Shown here: piece by piece, positions 35,373 through 44,321 of the stretch
Numbering within the stretch: the first letter of the stretch is position 1
Layout of the letters: each line of letters starts with the position of its first letter
From: an uncultured Treponema sp.
GTDB taxonomy: Bacteria > Spirochaetota > Spirochaetia > Treponematales > Treponemataceae
Length of the DNA: 64,000 nucleotides
Direction: 5' to 3'
Assembly (NCBI GenBank): GCA_938039145.1
Contig: CALHVG010000036.1
Coordinates: 36,028-100,027, forward strand
Notes under the pieces: generated by a model
Seen by the model: the letters and a program-made list of their open reading frames with translations, nothing else
What the model was told of the DNA's origin: nothing
Database searches by the model: none
Translations under genes and position numbers: made by a program

Positions 35373-37427
35373 ATGAAAAAGATTTTTATGTCGGTTGCCG
35401 CTGTGGCGGCGATTATGTTTGCCCTTAGTTCTTGTAAGACTGAGGTTTCAAGTGATGCCCAGCTGTTCAAGGTAACTTATGAAGCTGTGGGACACGGTTC
35501 TGTAAGCGCGACATTTAATGGGGATACGTTCAACAGCGGAGATACTGTTGAATCGGGAAAGAGCATCGTGTTCTCGGCAACTCCTGAGGCTAACTACAAG
35601 ACCGTATGGCCGGAAGGCATGGTGCAGGATTCAGTTGACGCAAACAAGGCGACTATCAAGGTTACAAAAGAAACTAATATTGCGGTGAACTTTGAGGCGT
35701 TGCCAGTATTCCCATATAAAGTCGAACACCACAAACAAAATCTTGACGACGATACCTACCTAAAAGACGAGACTTTGACAGAGGTAAAGACTGGTGTTGC
35801 CGGCGGAACTACAGAGGCAGTCGCAAAGGAAATCGAAGGTTTTCAGGCGGCTTCCTTTGAGCAGAAGACGATAGCAGAGGATGGCTCTACCGTTGTTCAG
35901 ATTTACTACGACAGAAAAGAGGCAACTCTTACATTCGATGCTGACGGCGGAACATGGAACGATGGAGAGACTGCGAACAAGACGGTAACTAAAAAATATG
36001 GTGCTAACGTAACTGCGCCCGGAACTGTCACAAGGACAGGCTATACTTATGTGGCTTGGAAGCCGTCGTTCACTCAGATGCCTGCCGAAAACACTACGTG
36101 CAAAACGGAATGGAAGGCAATCAACTTCAAGGTCAGATTCGACTCAAACGGCGGTGTGGGAACTATGGATGATCAAGACTTCACCTATGACGTGGAGCAG
36201 GTATTGAACGCCAGCACCTTCTCAAAATTATTATGCGTGGTTGATAGCTGGAACACAACGAAGAATGGAGACGGAGACTCTTATGCTGCAGGTGCAATGG
36301 TCAAGAATCTTACCGCAACTGCGGACGAAACAGTGGTCCTTTATGCACAGTGGAAGCATCTGAACGGCGGTCTTGTGGGAGAAGCCACAAACGGACAGTT
36401 TCAGGGAAAGACTTTGACCCATTCCGATTCAGATTGGTTGCTTGACAACGGAAACTTGAATATCAATGGAAGCGGAATAGAAAAGTCAGCGGAGAACGTG
36501 ATTGTTCCTACAGGAATGAACGGCTATGTTACAATGCAGGATGATTCAAGCTGGGCATCTTTTGCTCCGACAGACGAAAACTATTGGAAAGGAGTTTTCC
36601 TAAAGGGACGAAATGTAAAACTTAGTCCGTTTTCAATGTCGCAGTATGAGGTTACGCAAAAACTTTACAAAGCTGTAATGGGCGAAAGCAATAATCCAAG
36701 CCAATTTCATGGGGGTGCCGGTTCATTCGGTGAAGAACAGGAATTGCTTCCCGTGGATTCGCTAAACTGGTACGAGGCGGTTGCGTTCTGCAATGAACTT
36801 ACAAAGCTGACTTTCGGAAGTGATACCGAGTGCGTATATTACAACGATGATTCCACCGTATACACAAAAGCCGATGCCCAAAACGGGAAAAAAGTAATCC
36901 CCAAATACGACTGGACGAAAAAAGAGTGGCTTAAGAAAGGCTACAGGCTTCCGACGGAGGCTGAATGGGAGTATGCGGCTCGCGGAGGAAACCCGAACGT
37001 AGATGCTTGGAAATATTCTTTTGCGGGAAGTAACACGAATAAAACTTCGGCGACTTTCAAGGCAAATGCTCATGATGACGCTTTGGATTCTTATGGATGG
37101 TATACAACCAATTCCAATGCCAGAACCCATGAGGTTGGGCGCAAGGAAAAAAACTCGTTGGGTCTTTATGACATGAGCGGAAACTTGGAGGAATTGTGTT
37201 ACGACCTTTTCAATGACAAGGCAATGATTAGTGATGGTGACTACAAGGATTCCAATCAATTTGTATCAAATCCTATGGGCTCGTCGGTTGGCACAAATCG
37301 TATCGTTCGGGGCGGTAACTGGCAGACATATGCTGCAAGCTGTGCTGTAACTAACCGAAAAGGCATTGCTCCCGTCGCAACTCCAAATAAGCAGACGATA
37401 GGATTAAGAGTGGCTCGTTCACTGTAA
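35373..37427 (+). CDS. FGE-like (SUMF1 family) lipoprotein with InlB-type repeats
   Basis: A 684-residue lipoprotein starting MKKIFMSVAAVAAIMFALSSC at ATG 35373 behind AAGGAG. The lipobox cysteine is C21. Residues about 30-110 form a bacterial repeat of the VTYEAVGHGSVS type. About 116-180 resembles a MucBP-like module. About 183-330 holds two Listeria-Bacteroides InlB-like repeats (TLTFDADGGTWNDG, KVRFDSNGGVGTM). From about 406 comes a formylglycine-generating-enzyme fold: FSMSQYEVTQKLYKAVMG, GYRLPTEAEWEYAARGG, RIVRGGNWQTY and SCAVTNR. The common GNVWEW box reads GNLEELCYD. Many surface proteins use this fold for binding rather than catalysis, so enzyme activity is uncertain. Surface adhesion is the likely theme. 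It ends before a strong terminator. Confidence 0.88.
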   Translation: MKKIFMSVAAVAAIMFALSSCKTEVSSDAQLFKVTYEAVGHGSVSATFNGDTFNSGDTVESGKSIVFSATPEANYKTVWPEGMVQDSVDANKATIKVTKETNIAVNFEALPVFPYKVEHHKQNLDDDTYLKDETLTEVKTGVAGGTTEAVAKEIEGFQAASFEQKTIAEDGSTVVQIYYDRKEATLTFDADGGTWNDGETANKTVTKKYGANVTAPGTVTRTGYTYVAWKPSFTQMPAENTTCKTEWKAINFKVRFDSNGGVGTMDDQDFTYDVEQVLNASTFSKLLCVVDSWNTTKNGDGDSYAAGAMVKNLTATADETVVLYAQWKHLNGGLVGEATNGQFQGKTLTHSDSDWLLDNGNLNINGSGIEKSAENVIVPTGMNGYVTMQDDSSWASFAPTDENYWKGVFLKGRNVKLSPFSMSQYEVTQKLYKAVMGESNNPSQFHGGAGSFGEEQELLPVDSLNWYEAVAFCNELTKLTFGSDTECVYYNDDSTVYTKADAQNGKKVIPKYDWTKKEWLKKGYRLPTEAEWEYAARGGNPNVDAWKYSFAGSNTNKTSATFKANAHDDALDSYGWYTTNSNARTHEVGRKEKNSLGLYDMSGNLEELCYDLFNDKAMISDGDYKDSNQFVSNPMGSSVGTNRIVRGGNWQTYAASCAVTNRKGIAPVATPNKQTIGLRVARSL

Positions 37428-37446
37428 TTATTAATTTATACAAAAA

Positions 37447-37488
37447 GAAAAGGACACCTCATGCAGAATAGAGGTGTCCTTTTCTTTA
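37447..37488 (+). terminator. Rho-independent terminator of the FGE-like lipoprotein gene
   Basis: AGGACACCTC (37451-37460) pairs perfectly with GAGGTGTCCT (37471-37480), flanked by an A-run and followed by TTTCTTT. Confidence 0.92.
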
Positions 37489-37562
37489 TCAAAATCGATT
37501 TTTGTCTTGCGTGCAGACAGTTGCTATCTATGTTTGAATGACATAATTGCATTGCCGTTCTT

Positions 37563-37687
37563 CACAATGAACACTCCACCTAGCACGAATCGAGCGAACC
37601 GCCCGATTCGTGGGACGGACATACGAAGCGTTACACAATGAACGCTGCCTAACCATGTCCGTCCATCTGCAGTTCTCGTTCCACGAG
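37563..37687. repeat. Hairpin-cluster element downstream of tRNA-Ala
   Basis: Three consecutive inverted repeats: CACGAATCG/CGATTCGTG (37584-37612), GGACGGACAT/ATGTCCGTCC (37613-37664) enclosing AGCGTT/AACGCT (37627-37646), and CTCGT/ACGAG (37675-37687). The 10-mer CACAATGAAC occurs twice (37563-37572, 37634-37643). No gene is seen. The element lies between the lipoprotein terminator and the tRNA terminator. Confidence 0.7.
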
Positions 37688-37688
37688 T

Positions 37689-37719
37689 TAAAAATAAAAA
37701 GCGCCAGGAAAAGGCGCTT
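37689..37719 (-). terminator. Terminator of tRNA-Ala
   Basis: On the minus strand AAGCGCC (37719-37713) pairs with GGCGCTT (37705-37699), followed by TTTATTTTTA. It begins two or three bases after the tRNA 3' end. Confidence 0.9.
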
Positions 37720-37721
37720 CT

Positions 37722-37794
37722 TGGAGATAATCGGACTCGAACCGACCACCTGCTGATTGCGAACCAGCCGCTCTACCAGATGAGCTATATCCCC
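37722..37794 (-). tRNA. tRNA-Ala (anticodon CGC)
   Basis: A 73-nt cloverleaf. Acceptor arms are GGGGATA and TATCTCC with discriminator A. The D arm is GCTC/GAGC, the anticodon stem GCTGG/TCAGC with loop TTCGCAA, so the anticodon is CGC (reads GCG). The T arm is GTCGG-TTCGAGT-CCGAT. The third acceptor pair is G3-T70 (G-U), the alanine identity element. The CCA end is not encoded. An intrinsic terminator follows directly. Confidence 0.97.
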
Positions 37795-37984
37795 TAGATG
37801 GAAAGCAGTATACTACAAACCGCTTGAAACTTGCAATATCTCCGACTAATTGAATTACAAATTCTGAATGCCAAGTGTTTTCAGATTACAAAAAGATTTT
37901 ATAAAGCAGCGGCATTTTGCCGCAAACTTTTATATGCTCTTGCATACTGGCTGCGGAAAACCGAACCGACCTATCTTCCCTCCA

Positions 37985-39790
37985 TTATGCGATGATTTCG
38001 CTCCCTGTTTCTGCCGTCTTCCGCTTTGCAAACGACACCTCGCCGTACTGAACGTTTTTGCAATCCGCTTGATTTTCGTCGTCTACCAGCACCCAGTCTT
38101 CGCCCGTGAGTTTTTTCCAGTCGCTTTCGTCCTCAATCTGAAATGTCTGCCACGGATACGGAAAACCCTTGTTGTAAAGCACGATGACATTCTTTTTCGA
38201 GACTCGCTGGAATTCCACGAGTGTGCCGCAGGGGTCTATCACGGATTCCCACGCGCCGCAAACAATCACCGTGTCGAATTCGCCGTCTTTGAATGGAAGG
38301 CATTCGGGGCGTACCGTTATGCCCGATTCTCCCTCGTTCAGGACGGAAAAGGTTTCGACGTTTCTGCCGAACGTTTCCTTGTCCGGAAGGTACGAGCCTG
38401 TAAGTGCAAGGATTTTTCTTCCTTGTCTTTCAAGGTTTTTTAGAAGTTCAAGGAATGAGTCCGGGTCGACCTCGCCTTGAAACGCTGTCATTTTTGATGA
38501 CTCTTTGCGAAGCAGCCTGAAAAGAGCCTTGCGTTCAGTTTCGGCGGCGTACAGTTTTTCCACGTCACTTGCGTTCCTGTAGTTTTCGATGACTTCGCGT
38601 TCCTCTTTCCTGTAAGCGGAACACAACTGGCTGAGCCTTCCTTGAACGACCTGTCTGTACACATACATATGCGCTTTAACGCATCGCCTCCATGTCCACC
38701 GTAAGGCAGTTCTTGCGCCATTGTCCCGCAACAATTTGTATCCGCCGAAATTTTCCACCGCATCTTTTATAACTTTAGCCATGCGTAGGCTTTCGTGCGG
38801 AATCTCAATGCAGTTGAAGCCCGGCTCGGCGTACATATCCATCCCAAGCCCCGTTGGAAGAAGAACCAGAGCCCCCGCCGCCATCGCTTCAAGTCCCGCA
38901 AATCCGAACGGCTCGTTGCGGCTCGGAATTACCACAATGTCGGATTTTTTGTATGCGGCGGTAAGTTTTTCTCCGCTCAAAAAAGTTCTGTTGTCAAAAA
39001 GCGAAAGGTCAAGCCCCGCCATGAGTTTTCCCTTGCCGTAGAGCGAATATTCGATGTTGTGTTTTTCTTTGAAGGTTTTTCCGAGGGCGTTCACGGCGAA
39101 CACAAAATCGCTTACGCCGTTTTCAGGATTTTCCATATTCGAAAAACACGAAATGCGCATTTTCGTTTTTAGGGAAGGCGATTTTTCAGCGGCAATGAGA
39201 TTTCCTCCGCTTTCGGAACTGTTTTTTGCACTCGAACTGAGGAATTTTTCCGCTCTTATTCCCAACGAAAGGACAATTGGAACGCATGTTCCTCCGGACA
39301 ATTTCTCGGCTTTTTCCGCAGAAAAGTCGGAATAGACTGCGACGGCGGATGCGGTTTTCAATGCGCATCGCTCGATTTTAGTTTCGACAAGAAACGGAGC
39401 GTCGGGGACGGATGGATTTTCCGGTCCTTGAAAAAACTGGGCGGAATAGAATACATTTTCGTCGAAGCGGAAAGGAAGGTATGAATTGCTGTCGGCGCAA
39501 TGTATTATGTCGGGATTGAAAGTTGAAACAAGGTTTTCCATCGAGGAGCGAAATGATGCCGCAGTCTCAAGGAAAATCGCTTCCGGCGAGAAAGCGTCAA
39601 AAGCCGATTTAGGCGAAAATACATAGTCAACTGTGTTTTTTACTTCCGGACAGGGACCTTTTTCCGTTCGAAGATAGACGCATATAACGTCCGCATATTT
39701 TCTAAGTTCCCTGACGTATTCTCGCACGAAAAATCCGTCCGCCTCGTCATAGACTTCGGGATTTTTTGAAGTTACAAAAAGTATTCGCAT
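37985..39790 (-). CDS. Family 4 glycosyltransferase fused to a methyltransferase-like domain
   Basis: A 601-residue cytoplasmic protein. Residues 1-400 are a GT-B glycosyltransferase of the GT4 type: MRILFVTSKNPEVYDEADGF at the N-terminus, then a C-lobe with the sugar-nucleotide site NEPFGFAGLEAMAAGA (the EX7E motif). A helical linker follows. From about 440 to 590 there is a segment like the Methyltransf_11 fold (LPFKDGEFDTVIVCGAW, FQRVSKKNVIVLY). The usual glycine-rich SAM motif I is not evident; the corresponding stretch reads ILALTGSYLPDKETF. The domain may be inactive or a degenerate partner. The product is probably an envelope glycan or glycolipid. ATG at 39790 follows GAGGTG. It ends beyond the tRNA and shares no operon with visible neighbours. 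Confidence 0.85.
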   Translation of the reverse strand: MRILFVTSKNPEVYDEADGFFVREYVRELRKYADVICVYLRTEKGPCPEVKNTVDYVFSPKSAFDAFSPEAIFLETAASFRSSMENLVSTFNPDIIHCADSNSYLPFRFDENVFYSAQFFQGPENPSVPDAPFLVETKIERCALKTASAVAVYSDFSAEKAEKLSGGTCVPIVLSLGIRAEKFLSSSAKNSSESGGNLIAAEKSPSLKTKMRISCFSNMENPENGVSDFVFAVNALGKTFKEKHNIEYSLYGKGKLMAGLDLSLFDNRTFLSGEKLTAAYKKSDIVVIPSRNEPFGFAGLEAMAAGALVLLPTGLGMDMYAEPGFNCIEIPHESLRMAKVIKDAVENFGGYKLLRDNGARTALRWTWRRCVKAHMYVYRQVVQGRLSQLCSAYRKEEREVIENYRNASDVEKLYAAETERKALFRLLRKESSKMTAFQGEVDPDSFLELLKNLERQGRKILALTGSYLPDKETFGRNVETFSVLNEGESGITVRPECLPFKDGEFDTVIVCGAWESVIDPCGTLVEFQRVSKKNVIVLYNKGFPYPWQTFQIEDESDWKKLTGEDWVLVDDENQADCKNVQYGEVSFAKRKTAETGSEIIA

Positions 39791-39904
39791 TTTTCACCTC
39801 GTATTTATTTAGTAAAAAAATGCAAAAATCTGACATGAAAAAGCAAAAAAATCGAAAAAAGAAAAATTATTTTAAAAATCGAGCGTGATTTTTGCCGCTT
39901 GGTG

Positions 39905-39910
39905 TATAAT
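39905..39910 (+). promoter_or_regulatory. Perfect -10 element before the DJ-1 gene
   Basis: TATAAT at 39905-39910 preceded by TG. No good -35 box is seen 16-18 bases upstream. Likely start near 39917, about 110 bases before the DJ-1 ATG. Confidence 0.4.
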
Positions 39911-40025
39911 CTGAAGAAGTTTCGGGAAATCGGGCGTTTCCGTGCTGAAAGTTTTCAAAAGAAAGCGGAATGTGTTACGGAATTCACGGATTTCCGAACG
40001 ATTTTTTTTTATTAAGGAGATTTTT

Positions 40026-40622
40026 ATGAAAAATGCAGTGGTTTTTCTTGCCGACGGATTTGAAGAAATCGAAGCCTTGACCATAGTGGACTATCTTAGG
40101 CGCGGCGGAGTCGAAGTTTTTACGGTGGCTGTTCCAACTCCTGCGATGACAGACCCGTATATTGTGATTTCATCGCATAAAGTTCCTGTTATAGCGGACA
40201 TGAGTTTTGACGAATTCAAAGATGCTTTTAGGGAAGAAACCCCGAATCTTTCTTACGTTCCGGGAGGAATGCCGGGTTCTGTAAACTGTGCGGCAAACAA
40301 AGATTTGACCGATTTTATTACCAAATGTTTCAACGAAGGAAAGCACGTAGCTGCAATCTGCGCTGCGCCCGCGATAGTCCTTTCAAAAACGGGAATGCTC
40401 AAGGGTAAGAATTGGACTTGCTATCCCGGAATGGAAGAAAAGGTTTCTCCTGAGGACGTGGAAAATTCCACGCATTGCGATAATGTTCCGTTTGTAACCG
40501 ACGGAAACATTACGACCGGACGAGGCGCAGGTGCTGCGGAAGAATTGGCAATGGAACTAGTTAGGATTCTTTGCGGTGAAGAGGTCGCAAATGGAGTAAA
40601 AGTAAGCACTTGCCAACGCTGA
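40026..40622 (+). CDS. DJ-1/PfpI family protein
   Basis: A 198-residue class I glutamine-amidotransferase-fold protein of the DJ-1/ThiJ group. Seen: the early GFEEIEALTIVDYLR helix with the conserved glutamate and the nucleophile elbow HVAAICAAPAIVLS with the reactive cysteine. GRGAGAAEELAMELV forms the C-terminal helix. Family members act as chaperones, glyoxalase/deglycase-type enzymes or redox sensors. Which one is unknown; the AICAAP form is that of the YajL/DJ-1 branch. The ATG at 40026 follows AAGGAGA. A terminator at 40661 ends the unit, so it is monocistronic and possibly stress-regulated (inference). Confidence 0.93.
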   Translation: MKNAVVFLADGFEEIEALTIVDYLRRGGVEVFTVAVPTPAMTDPYIVISSHKVPVIADMSFDEFKDAFREETPNLSYVPGGMPGSVNCAANKDLTDFITKCFNEGKHVAAICAAPAIVLSKTGMLKGKNWTCYPGMEEKVSPEDVENSTHCDNVPFVTDGNITTGRGAGAAEELAMELVRILCGEEVANGVKVSTCQR

Positions 40623-40660
40623 TTGTTGTACGATAAAACGCAGAATTCCGGAAAGCAAAA

Positions 40661-40697
40661 AAAAAGTTGAAAAACCTCACACGTTTTTCAACTTTTT
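40661..40697 (+). terminator. Rho-independent terminator of the DJ-1 gene
   Basis: AAAAAGTTGAAAAAC (40661-40675) pairs perfectly with GTTTTTCAACTTTTT (40683-40697). The A/T symmetry makes it bidirectional, so it may also serve the glycosyltransferase gene on the minus strand (stop at 40832). Confidence 0.9.
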
Positions 40698-40831
40698 AGT
40701 AACCGGCAAACTGAACTTTGCCAATCTTTGTTGTACAACAGATGGAGGCGTCTGGATGTCGAACCGTCCCCATGCGTTACACATTTATTATCGGGAAAGT
40801 CGGTTTTTACTTTAGCGATTTGTGAAAAAAA

Positions 40832-42475
40832 TCAGAATATTTTTGAAAAATGTTTTTCAAGAGCTTTTTCAACGGAATCAAAATCAAGCGGATTTACGTC
40901 TTTTAGTTTTTCGTCCAAAAGTTTTTTTGCGTTCCTGTATTTTTCTTTAAGAGAACGGATTTCGTTTTCTGTTCTGTATTTGTTTTCGGCTTTTTTGAAG
41001 AACGTTTTCTTCTCGGAAATAATTTCTTTTTCGTTCAAAAGGGCGGAAATCGAAAATGTATTTACGCCTGAAATTTTTAAGCCTTCCTGAGAAAGCGTGA
41101 AAGTCTTGGTGTCGTTACATTCGGCGATTCTAGATTCGAACCACCAGGCGAACATTTTCATTCTTTGGTCTGTGAGGACGATGTTTCCGTTGTAATCTTC
41201 GCCGTTCATCGTGCTCCCTGAAAACAGTGCGGGAAGCCCTTTGTTTTCGGCGGAATCCAGGCGCGAGGAAATTCTGTGTGCATTCTGCTCGAAAGTGCTT
41301 CCCCTTGAGTGCGTTTGCTTCATCGGAAAGGAAAGGTCAAGTCCAATCAGAAAAATCGTTTTTGAACCGCAAAATCTTGAAAAATTCCATGCGCAGGAAG
41401 CAACCGAGCCTCCGCTTCCGAGCGACGCCTTTTTTCCGCATTCGCTTTCAAAGAATTTTCCTAAAGGCATTTGGCTTCCGGAACAGATTATTTTTTTGCA
41501 CTTAAAATTGAACACGGATGGGTACACGTCCTGCGACGCTATAAGGATGCTTTTGGGTGCGGAAAGCCCTGCAAGGTGTCTGTACGCATAATATTGCGGA
41601 TCGGTAAGGATTATAAAATCAGGCTGGAAGTCCACGGAAAGAAGCGAACGCAGCGCCGTGTCGACAGCCACCGTTACGCATTTTTTTGAAATCTCATCGA
41701 TGTGCGGAAGGATTTTTTGGAGGGAAGGTCCTGCGGCAATTACAAGGAACGGAAGGTTTCTCGAACAATTTTCAAAAATCTCAACACCTTCGCATAAAAC
41801 AGAGCGTTCTGCGTTGCGAAGGCAATTTCTGTTCCATAACGAGCCGAATTTTTTTGTCGTGGCGGCGTTTATTTCTTCCCGTTTTTTGTTTCGATGAATC
41901 AATTCCTGAAGTTCCGAAAAAAAGTTTTTTGCATGGCTTTGGTGCGAAGGAACGGAGATGAATGTCGTCTGCAAAATTGGATTTTGCCGTATAAGTTTTA
42001 CGGTCTCTTCGACGGACGAACCTATCGCCAAAACAATCTTTTCTATTTTGAAAACCGATTTCCAGTCAAGGAGCGCAAGAGATGCAAAAAAATGGAGAGG
42101 CTCACATTCGATGATTACAAAATTTTTTTCTGGAAAAAGTTCCGCAGCGGAAATCACGGCATATCCCAGCCCAAAACCTTCAAAAACAATAGAAGACGAT
42201 TCTTTTTTTACGGCGGAGACGATTGTTCCGGCTTCTTTTTCGGGGGCGTAGAACGAATGGAGTTTCAGGCCGTTTTCCGTAGCGACCGGAAGTCCGTTTT
42301 TTGAAATCGAAAGTTCCCAAAACGGAAATGTTTCTTTCATCAAAGTTTCGTTTTCAAAATCAAGGTGAAGAATATTTTCTGCGATGGGCTTGTAAAGCAT
42401 ATAGAGAGAAGGAAACCGATTTTCGAACGATTTTATGTTCCTTGAAAAAATCTCTTTATTCCAAATTGATTTCAA
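40832..42475 (-). CDS. Motility-associated-factor-type glycosyltransferase (DUF115)
   Basis: A 547-residue protein of the DUF115/MptE-like family. Known members (Maf proteins) attach nonulosonic or related sugars to flagellin and other surface proteins. Seen: the LPFLVIAAGPSLQKILPHI motif, which binds the nucleotide sugar, PDFIILTDPQYYAY, and IFLIGLDLSFP. Residues 460-547 form a charged helical tail. Its first 20 bases overlap the end of the penicillin-binding protein gene and the ATG at 42475 lies inside it, so expression is coupled to lepB and the PBP. Spirochaete periplasmic flagella are glycosylated, and fliS lies 15 kb away. The target remains inference; it could instead modify the wall or lipids. 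Confidence 0.88.
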   Translation of the reverse strand: MKSIWNKEIFSRNIKSFENRFPSLYMLYKPIAENILHLDFENETLMKETFPFWELSISKNGLPVATENGLKLHSFYAPEKEAGTIVSAVKKESSSIVFEGFGLGYAVISAAELFPEKNFVIIECEPLHFFASLALLDWKSVFKIEKIVLAIGSSVEETVKLIRQNPILQTTFISVPSHQSHAKNFFSELQELIHRNKKREEINAATTKKFGSLWNRNCLRNAERSVLCEGVEIFENCSRNLPFLVIAAGPSLQKILPHIDEISKKCVTVAVDTALRSLLSVDFQPDFIILTDPQYYAYRHLAGLSAPKSILIASQDVYPSVFNFKCKKIICSGSQMPLGKFFESECGKKASLGSGGSVASCAWNFSRFCGSKTIFLIGLDLSFPMKQTHSRGSTFEQNAHRISSRLDSAENKGLPALFSGSTMNGEDYNGNIVLTDQRMKMFAWWFESRIAECNDTKTFTLSQEGLKISGVNTFSISALLNEKEIISEKKTFFKKAENKYRTENEIRSLKEKYRNAKKLLDEKLKDVNPLDFDSVEKALEKHFSKIF

Positions 42476-44321
42476 TTACCATGTTCTCCGTAACGGGAGT
42501 TCCCGGTGCGGGGCTTTGGGATTTTACCCAGCCCGAACCGTTTATCTTTACCTGAATGTCGTTCCGCTTTAAAAGTCCGGCAAGGGATTTTTTTGGAAGC
42601 CCTGAAAAATCCGGCACGTATTTTCCGATTTCCACGCCGCGGCTTGGCGTTATGCTTATTTTTCCCGAATGCTCAAGGCTTTCTGCCTGACCTCGGCTCA
42701 TTCCCAAATAATCGATGATTTCGTCGGCGGTTTTTGCGATTACCGGAGCTACAATTCGTCCTGCGTAGGTTTCGCCCTGCGCTTTTGAGACCACAATGTA
42801 TAGAATGATTTCAGGGTTTTCGATTGGAAAAATTGCAATACAATTTGAAAGAAAATCCGTTGAAGAATATCCGTCATTCTCTCTGTCAGCCATTTGGGCT
42901 GTTCCCGTTTTTACCCCAATTGAAATGTCGTTAAGTCTTGCCCGTGAGCCTGTTCCGCTTATGGCAGTAGTTTCCATGCAGCTTAGAACGTATTTTGCCG
43001 TGGCTTCTTTGAACACACGTTCCTTCTCCGTCGGCTGATGCTCGTAGACGATGGAGCCGTCTTTGTTGGTGATTTTTTTTATTACCGAAAGTTTGAGCGG
43101 AATCCCTTTGTTTGCGATTGCAGATGCCGCCTGCACCATCTGGAGTGCGGACACGCTTATTTCCTGCCCCATTGATATTGTCGGTTTTGATCTTCCCGAC
43201 CATGTTTTGCTTCCGGGCGTTTTTACAAGACCGTATGTTTCTCCCGGAAGATTTATTTCTGTCCTTTTTCCAAAGCCAAGTCTTTTTATGCCGGCTATAA
43301 AATCATCTTCGTTCATCCTGTCGCTTATTTGGGCAATCACATCGTTGCATGAAAATTTAAGAGCGTCTCTTGGGGTAATCCAACCGTGGGTGCCAAGGCA
43401 TTTTATCCTGACCGTTTCGCCCGGATATTTTTTTTCGTAAAGCCCATTGCAGAAAAAACTGTCTCCTGCCTTTATGAGGGAATTGTCGTATGCCATCGCA
43501 ATCGTAAAAATCTTGAAGACCGAGCCGGGTTCGTATGCGACCATGGCGGGCCTGTCTATTGTTTCGGCAATCGAAGCCATTCCGTATTCGTTCAGATTTG
43601 CGGACGGAAGGCTTATGTACGAAAGAATTTCTCCGGTTTTTGCGTCGGCGGCAAGAAGAATCATGGATTCTGCATGGGTTGAATCCATTGTCTGGTTTGC
43701 AATCTGCTCAAGTTTGTATTGCAGATTTGCGTCTATGGTAAGGTACACATTTTTCCCCGAAGAAGAAGCCGTTCCTTCCTGTTCCGTAGGCTGAAGATAT
43801 TCCTGCATGGAATATTCCACCCCGGCAAGCCCTTTTCCATCGTCTCCCATATATCCAATCAGCTGAGAGGCAAGGCTGTTTTCAGGATAGACCCTGCCGG
43901 GAATCCTGTCGAATGAAATGTATGTGTATTTGTTCTTGTCCGCGATTTCTTTTAAGTTTGCGTAGACGTTTTGGTTCACCTTTTTTTTAAGATACACAAA
44001 ACTTGATTCGGAATTGTTTTCAAGGATTCTTAGGATTATTTTTTCGTCCATGTCCAGCGGAACGGAAACGTCGTGCGCAAATTGCTCTTTGTTCTTTACA
44101 AGATGCGGTGTTACCCCGACATGGTAAAAATTCGTCTGGACGGCAAGCGGTTTTCCTCTTCTGTCGACGATTGAGCCGCGTTCCGCCTGTTCGTATGGAA
44201 CTTGGATTTTTGAAACCGGCGTAAATGCCAGCACCGCATAACGAGAAAAAACGTATAAAAAGAAAATGGAAAGCAGGACAAGGAGCACTATCAACGCCGG
44301 TTTTTTGAAATATCCGTTCAT
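42456..44321 (-). CDS. Penicillin-binding protein (class B transpeptidase) with PASTA domain
   Basis: A 621-residue inner-membrane wall transpeptidase with one N-terminal anchor (PALIVLLVLLSIFFLYVF). The N-terminal dimerisation region (ERGSIVDRRGKPLA) precedes the transpeptidase domain. Its active-site motifs are SVFK with S267, SCN (324-326) and KTG (471-473). A C-terminal PASTA-like domain (YVPDFSGLPKKSLAGLLKRN then GSGWVKSQSPAPGTPV) ends the chain. This is a FtsI/SpoVD-like class B PBP, but the division or elongation role is not certain. ATG at 44321 overlaps the lepB stop by four bases and its own end overlaps the Maf-type gene by 20, making a tight three-gene envelope operon. Confidence 0.95.
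   Translation of the reverse strand: MNGYFKKPALIVLLVLLSIFFLYVFSRYAVLAFTPVSKIQVPYEQAERGSIVDRRGKPLAVQTNFYHVGVTPHLVKNKEQFAHDVSVPLDMDEKIILRILENNSESSFVYLKKKVNQNVYANLKEIADKNKYTYISFDRIPGRVYPENSLASQLIGYMGDDGKGLAGVEYSMQEYLQPTEQEGTASSSGKNVYLTIDANLQYKLEQIANQTMDSTHAESMILLAADAKTGEILSYISLPSANLNEYGMASIAETIDRPAMVAYEPGSVFKIFTIAMAYDNSLIKAGDSFFCNGLYEKKYPGETVRIKCLGTHGWITPRDALKFSCNDVIAQISDRMNEDDFIAGIKRLGFGKRTEINLPGETYGLVKTPGSKTWSGRSKPTISMGQEISVSALQMVQAASAIANKGIPLKLSVIKKITNKDGSIVYEHQPTEKERVFKEATAKYVLSCMETTAISGTGSRARLNDISIGVKTGTAQMADRENDGYSSTDFLSNCIAIFPIENPEIILYIVVSKAQGETYAGRIVAPVIAKTADEIIDYLGMSRGQAESLEHSGKISITPSRGVEIGKYVPDFSGLPKKSLAGLLKRNDIQVKINGSGWVKSQSPAPGTPVTENMVIEINLE

Noticed and set aside
37868..38443. 191-codon plus-strand frame at the end of the glycosyltransferase gene
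   Set aside because: Mostly antisense to a conserved protein, no ribosome site, no recognisable family.
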